The notes under the pieces were generated by a model. The model had not been told where the DNA came from. It made no database searches and saw nothing but the letters and a program-made list of their open reading frames with translations. Shown in pieces: positions 7,322 to 15,275 of a stretch of DNA of 64,000 nt. Made by a program: the position numbers and the translations under genes. Numbering within the stretch: position 1 is the stretch's first letter; each line of letters starts with the position of its first letter. The stretch comes from Arthrobacter woluwensis (GTDB taxonomy: Bacteria; Actinomycetota; Actinomycetes; Actinomycetales; Micrococcaceae), in the NCBI RefSeq assembly GCF_900105345.1, contig NZ_FNSN01000003.1:2108001-2172000 (forward strand), written 5' to 3'.

Positions 7322-8949
7322 CGGGCCTCCAGAGCGGACGCCTGGTGCGGTGCGGGGACGGCCGGGCCCGCACGCCGTTCACCACGCACCCGTTTGAGCA
7401 CCAGCTCCGCGCTGATCAGGCACATCGGCAGGCCGATCCCGGGGCGGACCGAAGCCCCGGCGTAGTGCAGCCCCTGAACCTTGCGGCTCACGGTGCCGGG
7501 TCGGAAGAACGCGCTCTGGCGCAGCGTGTGGGCCAGTCCCAGGGCTCCGCCGCGCCACGCATTGAAGTCCGCCTCAAAGTCGGCCGGTCCCAGGGTCCTC
7601 CGCACCACGATGCGGGAGGCCAGGTCCGGGATCCCCGCCCACGCCGCGATCTGGTCCACGACGTGATCCACGGCCGCTTCGACCATGGCGGCGCCGTTGC
7701 CGTCCACGCCGCCTCGCCCCCACTCGGGGCGGGCGGGGGAGGGGACGAGCACGAAGAGGCTCTCGCCCCCGTCCGGGGCGACGCCCGGATCACTCGCGCT
7801 CGTCTTGCTGACATAGACCGAGGTGGTCTTCGGCAGCGCGTCGGGATCCGGGACGGTGTGGGGCGACCGGGAGTCGCTGATCCAGTCGAAGTCCTTGCGC
7901 CAGTCCCGGCTGAAGAAGAGGTTGTGATGACTGAGCTCCGGCAGGGCCCCGCGGACGCCGAGGCAGGCGAGGAACGCCCCCGGGCCGGGGTCTCGGCGAC
8001 GCCAGGCCTTCTCCGGGTGGGTGCGGAGTGCCTCGGGCAGGAGGGCGTTCTCCAGATGATGGAGATCCGCCGCGCCCACCACCAGGTCCGCGTCGTGGCG
8101 ATGCGTCGTGCCGGCGTCGTCCGTCCATTCGATGCCCGTGGCGGTGGTGCCGCCAGGGCCCGGGGAGGTCAGGATGCGCTCCACACGCGCCGACGTGACG
8201 ATCGCGGCGCCCGCCGCGACGCTGAGCCGGGCCATCGCGTCGATGAACGCCGCGAAGCCGCCCTGCGGGTAGAGCACGCCTTGCTCCAGATCGAGGTGGC
8301 TCATGAGCTGATACAGCGCTGGGGCCTTGTAGGGCGTGGTCCCCAGGAACACCGCGGGGTATCCCAGGATCTGCTGCTGCCGGTGGTCCCGGAACCGGTG
8401 CCGGGTCACGCCGGCCAGGCTCCGGCCGAGCGCCGACAGCAGCCGCGGGACCCTGCGCAGCACCTCCGGATGGGTCAGAAACCGGGCCGAAGAGAAATCG
8501 TCGTACAGGAAGTGCCGCAGCGCCGTGTCGTACAGGTCCCCGGCCTCCCGGAGGTAGCGGGTGAGTTCCGCACCGCTCCCAGGGTCGAGCGTGTCGAACA
8601 GCGCTGCCGCCCGGTCGGCGCCGACCGGGACGTCCCGGGGCGCCGGCTCGCCTTCGAAGAACGTCCGGTAACCCGGGTCCAGCCGCGTCAGGGTCAGCTC
8701 GGCCTCGGCTGAGGTCCCCATGAGCCGGAACCAGTGGTCGATGACCTCCGGCATGAGATACCAGGACGGGCCGGTGTCGAACCGGAACCCGTCCTTCTCC
8801 CAGCGTCCGGCCCGTCCGCCGACCTGCTCGCACTGATCGAACACGGTGACGTCGTGGCCGTCACGGGCCAGCAAGCCCGCCGTCGCCAGCCCCGAGGCGC
8901 CCGCGCCGATGATCGCGACCCGCAAGCGGTCCTGCGTCCGGGCGCTCAT
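7318..8949 (-). CDS. crtI: Phytoene desaturase
   Basis: CrtI converts phytoene to lycopene in four desaturation steps using FAD. The 543-residue protein begins with a dinucleotide-binding fold (AIIGAGASGLATAGLLA, then VTVFDQCEQVGGRAG) and contains the FDTGPSWYLMPE substrate-pocket motif. The C-terminal part has the second FAD motif (HYAGASVRPGIGLPMCLISA), normal for bacterial CrtI. Length is slightly above the usual 490-510 residues. Start and stop overlap crtB and crtYe by four bases. It is a membrane-associated enzyme acting in the same pathway as all neighbours. Confidence 0.95.
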   Translation of the reverse strand: MSARTQDRLRVAIIGAGASGLATAGLLARDGHDVTVFDQCEQVGGRAGRWEKDGFRFDTGPSWYLMPEVIDHWFRLMGTSAEAELTLTRLDPGYRTFFEGEPAPRDVPVGADRAAALFDTLDPGSGAELTRYLREAGDLYDTALRHFLYDDFSSARFLTHPEVLRRVPRLLSALGRSLAGVTRHRFRDHRQQQILGYPAVFLGTTPYKAPALYQLMSHLDLEQGVLYPQGGFAAFIDAMARLSVAAGAAIVTSARVERILTSPGPGGTTATGIEWTDDAGTTHRHDADLVVGAADLHHLENALLPEALRTHPEKAWRRRDPGPGAFLACLGVRGALPELSHHNLFFSRDWRKDFDWISDSRSPHTVPDPDALPKTTSVYVSKTSASDPGVAPDGGESLFVLVPSPARPEWGRGGVDGNGAAMVEAAVDHVVDQIAAWAGIPDLASRIVVRRTLGPADFEADFNAWRGGALGLAHTLRQSAFFRPGTVSRKVQGLHYAGASVRPGIGLPMCLISAELVLKRVRGERRAGPAVPAPHQASALEAR

Positions 8950-9902
8950 GCGGACACCTGCCGTCCCGCACCGCGCGCCGGACCCAGCCCGAGGAGGACC
9001 GCGCCTGCCAGGCAGGCCTTCTCCCGGCCGGGCACGCGGACGCGCTCGTGCGCCACCACGGCTGCGGGGGTGGCCGCGAGCCGGTCGGTGAGCGCCGCGA
9101 ACAAGGCATAGGCGAGCTCCACGGCTTTACGGCACGACGCCGGCAGCCGCCGCACGCCCGGAAGCGCGGCCCGCAGATCATCCCGGATGCCGTCGACGAG
9201 AACGTTCTTCTGTGTCTCGGTCAGGGTGCCGTCCTCGATGCCGGGGAAGTATCCGCGGCCGAGTTCCACGGTGTCTTCGCACAGGTCCCGCAGGAAGTTG
9301 ACCTTCTGGAACGCCGCGCCCAGGCGCCGCGCCGGTTCCGCCAGCTCCTCCCACCGTCCCGCCGGGGATTCCCGAGCGTCCTCGTCCGCGCTGAGGAACA
9401 CCCGCAGGCACATCAGACCGACCACTTCGGCGGAGCCGTAGATGTACGTCTCCACGGAATCCGCCGTGTGCGGCACCGCGACGCAGTCCCGACGCATGGA
9501 CGCGAAGAAGGGCGTCACGAGGGCCGGGTCGATCCCCGTCCTCCGGGCTGTCTCCGCGAAGGCGTGCACGACCGGGTTGGCGCTGTACCCGCGGTCGAGG
9601 GCCAGCAGTGTCTCCTGCTCCAGACCGTCGAGGCAGGCCAGGACTTCCTCGACGGAGAACCCGGCATGAGCGGCCGCGCCATCCACCACCTCATCGGCCA
9701 GGCGGACGAGAGCGTAGACGTTGGCGATGTCCTGCCGGGCGGATCGGGGGAGCAGCCGGCACGCGAGGGAGAAGGAGGTCGAGTAGCGGCGGATGATCAC
9801 GACCGACCCCGCGCTCGCGGCCGAGGAGTAGCGGGCGAGAGGATCGGGTGCATCGTGCCGTCCGGCCCGTGGACCGATGCGGGATTTCAGCGAGAGGGAC
9901 AT
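8946..9902 (-). CDS. crtB: Phytoene synthase
   Basis: CrtB joins two geranylgeranyl diphosphates head to head to give phytoene. The 318-residue protein has both Asp-rich Mg-diphosphate motifs of the squalene/phytoene synthase family: DEVVD at residues 70-74 and NFLRDLCED near residue 215, followed by ELGRGYFPG. A short basic N-terminal extension precedes the conserved YSTSFS at about residue 40. The start overlaps the crtE stop by four bases and the stop overlaps crtI likewise. Everything expected for activity is present. Confidence 0.95.
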   Translation of the reverse strand: MSLSLKSRIGPRAGRHDAPDPLARYSSAASAGSVVIIRRYSTSFSLACRLLPRSARQDIANVYALVRLADEVVDGAAAHAGFSVEEVLACLDGLEQETLLALDRGYSANPVVHAFAETARRTGIDPALVTPFFASMRRDCVAVPHTADSVETYIYGSAEVVGLMCLRVFLSADEDARESPAGRWEELAEPARRLGAAFQKVNFLRDLCEDTVELGRGYFPGIEDGTLTETQKNVLVDGIRDDLRAALPGVRRLPASCRKAVELAYALFAALTDRLAATPAAVVAHERVRVPGREKACLAGAVLLGLGPARGAGRQVSA

Positions 9903-11029
9903 CAGTTCTCCCGGTGCAGGACGTGGTTGCAGATACGGGTCAGATCGGTGCGCAGGGGAGCCGGCAGGCCGGCGTCCGCCGCGTCCTGGAGAGCTTCGCT
10001 GACGAGCTCATGGGCCAGCGCCAGGGCTGAGTCGTCCGCCCCCGCGTGGTGCAGCGCCGCTTTCAGGGCCTCGACGGCGTCGTCGGAGTCGGCGGCCGCG
10101 TGCAGGCGGGAGGAGACCTGCGGGTCGCGCTTGCCGAGCGCCGTCAGGGCCGTCATCTTGCCGCCGCGCAGGTCGGAGGTGACGGATTTCCCGGTCTGGC
10201 CCGGGTCCCCGAAGGTGCCGAGGACGTCGTCAATGACCTGGTAGGCGATGCCGACCTTCTCGCCCAGCAGCTCGAGGGCCGCGGCGGATGCGGCAGGCGC
10301 CCCCGCCAGCAGGGCTCCGGCGGCGAGGGGCGCCGCGAAGGAGTACACGGCGGTCTTCTGGCGCTCCATTTCGAGCACGTCCCCGAGCGAGATCGACGTG
10401 TCCTGGGCGATGAGGATGTCCTCGAGTTCGCCGCCGGCCGCGTCGGCCACGGCACGGTCCATGAGGTCTGCGATCGCCCGGCGTGCCGGCTCCGGGCAGT
10501 TGAGTTCCCGCACCGCGCGGAAGGCGGCGGCCAGCAGCATGTCCCCGGCGACGATGGCGACCGAGCGGCCCACGTGGCGAGCCTCCTCCTCCGGCAATCC
10601 GCGCTCGAGGGCTCCTCGGCCGTAGATGCCGGCGATGTTGCTGCGGCCCCGCCGGGTGAGGTCCTGGTCGATCACGTCGTCGTGGATCACGAGCGCCGCA
10701 TGGAGGAGTTCGAAGGCGGCGCCGAGAGCCGAGCAGCGGACCTCGTCCGTCCCGCCGAACGCCGCGTAGCTCGTCCAGACGAGCTGGGGACGGAGCCGCT
10801 TGCCGCCTTCGAAGGAATCGGCGAGGTGGCGCCATAGACCGCGGGCGTGCACGGAGTTGGTGCCGTCGATCGCCGAGGTGATGATGTCCACGATCTGCTC
10901 ATCCACCAGGCGGGAAGTGCGGGGCCAGGTCGCGACCGCAGGTGCGGACGTGGCCGGATGGTGGGAGGTCTGGGTCTCGGGAAGGTGATGCTCCGGCGCC
11001 GTCCACGCCGTCTGGGTCACACTGCTCAT
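9902..11029 (-). CDS. crtE: Geranylgeranyl diphosphate synthase (polyprenyl synthetase)
   Basis: This is a 375-residue prenyl chain-elongating enzyme supplying C20 diphosphate to CrtB. The first Asp-rich motif DDVID is at 117-121 and the second lies in YQVIDDVLGTFGDPGQTGKS, with the expected GGKMTAL nearby. I take the ATG at 11029, since AAGGAG sits five bases upstream; a GTG six bases further upstream would leave no room for a ribosome site. It is the first gene of the six-gene crt operon and faces tspO across a 121-bp control region. It could equally be called idsA; chain length is inferred from context. Confidence 0.92.
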   Translation of the reverse strand: MSSVTQTAWTAPEHHLPETQTSHHPATSAPAVATWPRTSRLVDEQIVDIITSAIDGTNSVHARGLWRHLADSFEGGKRLRPQLVWTSYAAFGGTDEVRCSALGAAFELLHAALVIHDDVIDQDLTRRGRSNIAGIYGRGALERGLPEEEARHVGRSVAIVAGDMLLAAAFRAVRELNCPEPARRAIADLMDRAVADAAGGELEDILIAQDTSISLGDVLEMERQKTAVYSFAAPLAAGALLAGAPAASAAALELLGEKVGIAYQVIDDVLGTFGDPGQTGKSVTSDLRGGKMTALTALGKRDPQVSSRLHAAADSDDAVEALKAALHHAGADDSALALAHELVSEALQDAADAGLPAPLRTDLTRICNHVLHREN

Positions 11030-11150
11030 GTCCACTCCTTGACTCGGCCGGCAGAACTGCCTAGCTCCTAGAACATCTAGCTTGTTGTATATCTCGACTA
11101 TCTACAAATATGGTTGTCTAGGAACGCTCGATTGTCCAGAGGAGGACATC
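11030..11150. promoter_or_regulatory. Divergent crtE/tspO control region with palindromes
   Basis: This AT-richer stretch separates the two carotenoid-related operons. It contains the perfect 5-3-5 palindrome CTAGA-ACA-TCTAG (11068-11080) and an inverted repeat TTGTA (11085-11089) / TACAA (11103-11107). CTAG tetramers, normally rare in such DNA, occur four times. A rightward promoter TTGTAT-18 nt-TATGGT can be placed at 11085-11114 for tspO. In C. glutamicum the crt operon is controlled by the MarR-type repressor CrtR; no such gene lies in this window, so the binding protein is unknown. Confidence 0.5.
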
Positions 11151-11939
11151 ATGTCGATGGCACTGCAGTCCCCGAAGTCACACCTCGTCGCCGCCGTGGC
11201 CACCCTTGCGGCGGCCCTTCTGGCGCTGCTGCTCGCGGCAGGAGGGTCCGGGGCGTTCGGTCTGACCCCGGTCGCATCCGCGGCGGGAGGATATCTTTCC
11301 AGCACCGCCACTCCACTGGCCCCGGCCAACGCCGCGTTCGGCATCTGGAGTGTGATCTACCTGGGGCTCCTGGCCTATGCGGTCTGGCAGCTCGGGCGCC
11401 GGGCCCGGAAGGATGCCCTGCAGCGGCGGCTCCGGCCGTGGGCCGCCGCGTCGATGCTCCTCAATGCCGCGTGGTTGTGGGCGGCGCAGCTCGGCAGTCT
11501 TCCGGCCACGCTGGTGGTCATGGTGCTGCTGCTGGCGGTCCTGTGCCGGATTCTCGTGCTGACCGAGGGGATCACGCCCGGGGCCGGTGTGGAGTGGGTG
11601 CTGAGCGTCGCGGCCTTCGGCCTCTACCTCGGCTGGATCTGCGTCGCGACCGTGGCGAACGTCGCGGCGGTGCTCGCCTGGGCCGGAGTCGCGTGGCCCG
11701 AGGTTCCCGCCGCGGCCGTGGTGCTCGCCGTCGTGGTGCTTCTCGGGCTGGCGCTGGCGCACCGCGGGGCGTGGACGCCGCTCGTGTCGATGCTCTGGGG
11801 CGTCGCCTGGATCGCCGTCGCGCGCTGGCAGGGTCCCCGCTACTCCGCCGGTGTCGCACTCGAGGCGCTGCTCGCCGTCGTCATCCTGACGCTGGGGGCG
11901 GCGCTGCTCCTGGCGCGCCGCCGGACGGTCAGGGCTTAG
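11151..11939 (+). CDS. TspO/MBR-like tryptophan-rich membrane protein
   Basis: TspO/MBR proteins are five-helix membrane proteins that bind porphyrins and influence pigment gene expression in Rhodobacter. This 262-residue protein shows the family's FGIWSVIYLGLLAYAVWQ-type helix near residue 65, LNAAWLWAAQLG near 107 and GWICVATVANVAA near 160. It is longer than minimal TspO (about 160) but typical of the extended actinobacterial form, with seven or eight hydrophobic segments. The ATG at 11151 follows GGAGG by five bases. It leads an operon with a DUF2867-like gene and idi, opposite the crt operon, pointing to a role linked to carotenoids. Confidence 0.8.
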   Translation: MSMALQSPKSHLVAAVATLAAALLALLLAAGGSGAFGLTPVASAAGGYLSSTATPLAPANAAFGIWSVIYLGLLAYAVWQLGRRARKDALQRRLRPWAAASMLLNAAWLWAAQLGSLPATLVVMVLLLAVLCRILVLTEGITPGAGVEWVLSVAAFGLYLGWICVATVANVAAVLAWAGVAWPEVPAAAVVLAVVVLLGLALAHRGAWTPLVSMLWGVAWIAVARWQGPRYSAGVALEALLAVVILTLGAALLLARRRTVRA

Positions 11940-11943
11940 TCCC

Positions 11944-12324
11944 GTGTTGACGGAGACCAGGGAATGGCGCTGCACCTCCAGTGCCCGGGACGTCTGGCGG
12001 GTGATCGATGCTTATGGATCGTCCGGCATCGCCACACCGGGCGGCCGGGGCAAGAGCTATTGGTGCATCGAATCAGTGGAGCCGGGGAAGTCCCTGCTCC
12101 TGCGAGCGGGCCACCTCCGGCAGGGCCGTCTCTGGCTGGAGCTGTCGCTCGCGGACCTCGGAGGCGAGTGCGTCTGCCGGCAGCGGGTGATCTTCCTCCC
12201 GCATCACGACCGGTCCGCCCGGTTCCACTGGGCCAGGCTGCTCCCGTTCCGGCGGAGTGTGCTCCGCGGTGTCGGAGAGCGCCTGAACCGGTCCGTCCAC
12301 ACCCCTACGGAAAGGCGCCCATGA
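11944..12324 (+). CDS. DUF2867-like protein
   Basis: This is a 126-residue protein starting at GTG, four bases after the tspO stop. The stretches EPGKSLLLRAGHL, RLWLELSLAD and ARLLPFRRSVLRGV resemble the DUF2867 domain often fused to the C-terminus of SDR-type dehydrogenases, where the shared pattern is a strand with PG..LRLRAE, then G.AWLE, then a final amphipathic helix. Here it stands alone. The fold is probably an SRPBCC-like ligand-binding cup; that is inference. It overlaps the idi start by four bases. A lipid-handling or pathway-accessory role is possible but unproven. Confidence 0.6.
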   Translation: MLTETREWRCTSSARDVWRVIDAYGSSGIATPGGRGKSYWCIESVEPGKSLLLRAGHLRQGRLWLELSLADLGGECVCRQRVIFLPHHDRSARFHWARLLPFRRSVLRGVGERLNRSVHTPTERRP

Positions 12325-12878
12325 GCGTTCCACAGTACGACACGTCACTCGTCCAGTTGGTCTCCGAACAGGGCGATCCTCTGGGCACGGCGCCACGCGC
12401 CACGGTCCACACCGCGACGACGCCGCTCCACCTCGCCTTCTCCTGTCACCTCATCGACGGGGAGGGCAGGGTGCTGCTGACCAGGCGGAGCCTCTCCAAG
12501 GCGGCATGGCCGGGAGTCTGGACCAATTCCTTCTGTGGCCATCCGGCGCCGGGGGAGCCGCTGGAGGAGGCCGTCCGGCGTCGCGCGCGGGAGGAACTGG
12601 GACTCGAGATCGACGACGTGCGCACCGTCCTGCCGGATTTCCGGTACCGGGCCGTGGACTCCAGTGGCGTGGTGGAGCACGAGATCTGCCCGGTGTTCGT
12701 CGCCAGGGCCACGCGCGACCCTGAACCCGCCCCGGAGGAGGTCGATTCGTGGGCCTGGGCGACCTCGAACCGCGTGGACCAGGCGGTCACCGCGACGCCG
12801 TTCGTCTTCAGCCCGTGGCTCGTGCTGCAGCACGCGGAACTCGGCCGCGGACTATGGCAGGCCCCGGAGCACGAGTAG
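12321..12878 (+). CDS. idi: Isopentenyl-diphosphate delta-isomerase, type 1
   Basis: Idi interconverts IPP and DMAPP, the C5 donors for both CrtE and the C50 elongase CrtEb. The 185-residue protein has the Nudix-like type 1 fold: the catalytic Cys in TNSFCGHP near residue 72, the Nudix-type block EEAVRRRAREELG, and VEHEICPVF with the metal-binding and catalytic Glu near residue 115. Length fits the family (about 180). The ATG overlaps the preceding stop (ATGA). Placing idi beside a C50 cluster makes sense because each C50 molecule uses two extra DMAPP units. Confidence 0.95.
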   Translation: MSVPQYDTSLVQLVSEQGDPLGTAPRATVHTATTPLHLAFSCHLIDGEGRVLLTRRSLSKAAWPGVWTNSFCGHPAPGEPLEEAVRRRAREELGLEIDDVRTVLPDFRYRAVDSSGVVEHEICPVFVARATRDPEPAPEEVDSWAWATSNRVDQAVTATPFVFSPWLVLQHAELGRGLWQAPEHE

Positions 12879-12906
12879 CCTCCCGGACCGGTTGCGAGCG
12901 CGGCGA

Positions 12907-12942
12907 AACGCCCCGTCCGGGCAAGGACCCGGGCGGAGCGTT
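12907..12942. terminator. Bidirectional terminator between idi and ABC permease
   Basis: A 15-bp stem (12907-12921 with 12928-12942) with one mismatch and one G-T pair closes a 6-nt loop. It lies in the 82-bp gap between convergent genes and is followed on the plus strand by TTCCGTAT. Confidence 0.6.
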
Positions 12943-12960
12943 CCGTATCGCTCGCTGCGC

Positions 12961-13728
12961 TCAACTGATCTTCTTCCGGTAGGCGGCGATCGCCAGCACG
13001 TAGGCGACCACGAGGATGCCGACGCACCAGGCCAGCGCCACCCAGATGTCGCTTCCCACCGGCTGCCCGGCGAACAGCGCCTGGATCGTGTTCACGATCG
13101 AGGTCACGGGCTGGTTCTCGGCGAACCACCGGACCGGACCGGGCATGGTGGCGGTCGGCACGAAGGCCGAGCTGATGAACGGCAGGAAGATGAGCGGGTA
13201 GGAGAAGGCGCTGGCGCCGTCGGTCGTCTTGGCGCTCAGGCCCGCGATGATGGCGAGCCAGGTGAGCGCCAGGGTGAAGAGGAGCAGGATCCCGATGACG
13301 CCGAGCCAGGCGAGCACGCTCGCTCCGGTGCGGAAGCCCATGAGGAACCCGACGCCGAAGATGATCACCAGCGTGATCCCGTTGGCCACCATCGAGGTCA
13401 GCACATGGGCCCACAGCACGCTGGACCGTGCGATCGGCATGGAGTGGAACCGTTCGAAGATCCCGCTCTGCAGATCGGTGAACAGCCGGAACGCCGTGTA
13501 CGCGATGCCGGAGGCGATGGCGATGAGCAGGATACCCGGCAGCAGGTAGTTGACGTAGTTCTCGGTGCCGGTGCTCTGCCGGAGTGCTCCTCCGAACACG
13601 TAGACGAAGAGCAGCATCAGGGCGATCGGGGTGACCGCCGTGGTGATGATCGTGTCCGCGCTGCGGAAGATGTGCCGCAGGGAGCGGCCGGTGAGTGTCG
13701 CGGTGTCCGCGAGCGCGTGAGTGCTCAT
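12961..13728 (-). CDS. ABC-2 type exporter permease
   Basis: This is a 255-residue membrane protein of the ABC-2/drug-resistance (DrrB-like) permease family. It has six hydrophobic segments, starting near residues 28-50, with the family stretch FRLFTDLQSGIFERFHSMPI (about residues 80-99) in the first cytoplasmic loop and ISSAFVPTATMPGPVRWFAENQP near residue 185-207. It pairs with the ATPase encoded directly upstream, overlapping it by four bases. Transported substrate unknown; related systems export drugs or lipids. The operon starts with a PadR repressor, so expression is likely induced by the exported compound. Confidence 0.9.
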   Translation of the reverse strand: MSTHALADTATLTGRSLRHIFRSADTIITTAVTPIALMLLFVYVFGGALRQSTGTENYVNYLLPGILLIAIASGIAYTAFRLFTDLQSGIFERFHSMPIARSSVLWAHVLTSMVANGITLVIIFGVGFLMGFRTGASVLAWLGVIGILLLFTLALTWLAIIAGLSAKTTDGASAFSYPLIFLPFISSAFVPTATMPGPVRWFAENQPVTSIVNTIQALFAGQPVGSDIWVALAWCVGILVVAYVLAIAAYRKKIS

Positions 13729-14501
13729 GACGCGTCCTCCTTCTGGGTCTGACGTGGACCGATGAGCTGGAGGAAGATCTCCTCGAGCGTCGGCTGTTTC
13801 TCGACGTACTCCACCGTGGCCGCCGGAAGGAGCCGCTTGAGCTCCGTCAGGGTGCCGTTGGCGATGATCCGGCCTTCATGCAGGATGGCGATGCGGTCGG
13901 CCAGATGCTCCGCCTCGTCGAGGTACTGCGTGGTCAGCAGGACCGTGGTGCCGCCGGCGGCGAGACCCTTGACGAGCTCCCAGACTTCGAGGCGGGCTTC
14001 GGGGTCGAGTCCGGTGGTCGGCTCGTCCAGATAGATCACCTCGGGATGCCCCACCAGGCTCATCGCGATGTCGAGACGGCGCCGCATGCCTCCGGAATAG
14101 CTGCCGGCCTTCCGGCCGCCGGCCTCCGTGAGACGGAACGCCGCCAGGAGTTCGTCGGCGACGCCTCCCGGATCGGGCACATGGCGGAGTTTCGCGACCA
14201 GCACCAGGTTCTCGCGGCCGGTGAGGATCTCGTCCACGGCCGCGAACTGGCCGGTGAGGCTGATGACTTCGCGGACGCTCAGGCCTTCACGCGCGACGTC
14301 GTGGCCCAGCACCGTGGCGGTGCCGGCGTCGGCCTGAAGGAGGGTTGAGAGGATCCGCACCATGGTGGTCTTTCCGGCGCCGTTGGAGCCGAGAAGGGCG
14401 AAGATCCCGCCCCTTTCGACCTCGAAATCGACGCCGCGGAGGACCGGGAGGTCCTTGTACGATTTCTCGATGCCACGGACGGAGATTGCCGGCGCGCTCA
14501 T
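13725..14501 (-). CDS. ABC exporter ATP-binding protein (DrrA-like)
   Basis: This 258-residue ATPase has Walker A GSNGAGKTT near residue 40, the Q-loop region, signature YSGGMRRRLD near 138, Walker B VIYLDEPTTGLD near 158 and the H-loop-like switch region, where the usual His appears as Gln in LLTTQYLDEAE, as in many DrrA-type proteins. The C-terminal THEEIF-type end (PTLEEIFLQLIG) is typical of daunorubicin-resistance ATPases. The ATG at 14501 has AGGAGG upstream and overlaps the DUF1048 stop by four bases. It drives the following permease. Confidence 0.92.
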   Translation of the reverse strand: MSAPAISVRGIEKSYKDLPVLRGVDFEVERGGIFALLGSNGAGKTTMVRILSTLLQADAGTATVLGHDVAREGLSVREVISLTGQFAAVDEILTGRENLVLVAKLRHVPDPGGVADELLAAFRLTEAGGRKAGSYSGGMRRRLDIAMSLVGHPEVIYLDEPTTGLDPEARLEVWELVKGLAAGGTTVLLTTQYLDEAEHLADRIAILHEGRIIANGTLTELKRLLPAATVEYVEKQPTLEEIFLQLIGPRQTQKEDAS

Positions 14502-14869
14502 GGCCTGTCCTCCTGTGTCTTCGCGTCGTCGACCGCCTTGATGAGGCGGGCGCGCTCCTTGTCGATCCACTGGGCGCCACCGTAGGACTGGGCGTAGTTC
14601 TCAGCGAATTCCACGGGATCCTCGCCGACGATGGCGCTGATGGGGGTGCCGTCCAGCGCCGCACGCTCCCAGAGGTCGGCCAGGTCCAGGAACATCTGGA
14701 CGAGGGTGTCGCCGTCGGTGATCCCGCCGTAGTACATCGAGTACCGGTGCTGGGCGTTGGCGACCTCCCGGTACGGCGAGGGGAGGGCGTCGAGCCGGGC
14801 CTTCGCCTGGCGGTACTGCTTCTTCTGTTCGAGCGATCCGGTGAGCGCTTCGATCCATTTCGCGGCCAT
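14498..14869 (-). CDS. DUF1048 protein of PadR/ABC operon
   Basis: This 123-residue soluble, mainly helical protein resembles DUF1048 (residues about 10-110, with YREVANAQHRYSMYYG). Such proteins occur next to PadR regulators and ABC exporters in many Gram-positives; their function is not established. It starts two bases after the padR stop and overlaps the ATPase start by four bases. It might act with PadR or with the ATPase; the sequence alone cannot tell. Confidence 0.75.
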   Translation of the reverse strand: MAAKWIEALTGSLEQKKQYRQAKARLDALPSPYREVANAQHRYSMYYGGITDGDTLVQMFLDLADLWERAALDGTPISAIVGEDPVEFAENYAQSYGGAQWIDKERARLIKAVDDAKTQEDRP

Positions 14870-14871
14870 GA

Positions 14872-15210
14872 TCAGTTCTCCTTGTTTCCGGTCTTGTTCA
14901 GCTGTTCGATGTGCTGTGCGAGGAATGTCCAGGTCTTCCAGAACTCGTCGAGCTCCTGGGCTCCCTGCGCGTTGAGGGTGAACACCTTCCGGGGCGGCCC
15001 TTTCTCGCTCGGCACTTTCTGGACGTCCACGAGCTTCTTCTGCTCGAGCCGCACCAGGAGGGCGTAGATGGTGCCCTCGGCGATGTCGGCGAAACCCCGG
15101 TCCCGCAGGCGTGCGGTGATCTCATATCCATAGGCCGGCTGCTCGGCCAGGAGGGCGAGGACGATGCCCTCCAGAGTGCCTTTGAGCATCTCGGTCATCT
15201 GCTTGCCCAT
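14872..15210 (-). CDS. PadR-family transcriptional repressor
   Basis: This is a 112-residue regulator. The winged-helix domain covers residues about 8-85, with LLAEQPAYGYEITARL and EGTIYALLVRLEQKKLV, the PadR recognition region, followed by a short C-terminal helix for dimerisation. PadR proteins usually repress their own operon and release it on binding a small molecule. It is the first gene of a coupled operon with DUF1048 and an ABC exporter. GGGAGG precedes the ATG at 15210, and the 60 bp upstream carry inverted repeats that are likely its operator. Confidence 0.92.
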   Translation of the reverse strand: MGKQMTEMLKGTLEGIVLALLAEQPAYGYEITARLRDRGFADIAEGTIYALLVRLEQKKLVDVQKVPSEKGPPRKVFTLNAQGAQELDEFWKTWTFLAQHIEQLNKTGNKEN

Positions 15211-15225
15211 CGGTTCCTCCCTTCA

Positions 15226-15275
15226 CTACTCAGTAACACTTGGTACTGCTAGAAAGTATCACTGAGTACCGGTAC
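15226..15275 (-). promoter_or_regulatory. Probable PadR operator
   Basis: CTACTCAGTAA (15226-15236) is an inverted match, 9 of 11, to TCACTGAGTAC (15259-15269). Inside lies GGTACT/AGTACC (15242-15247 and 15265-15270), and the perfect palindrome GTACCGGTAC covers 15266-15275. These sit 16-65 bp upstream of padR, where an autorepressor site would be expected. Confidence 0.5.
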
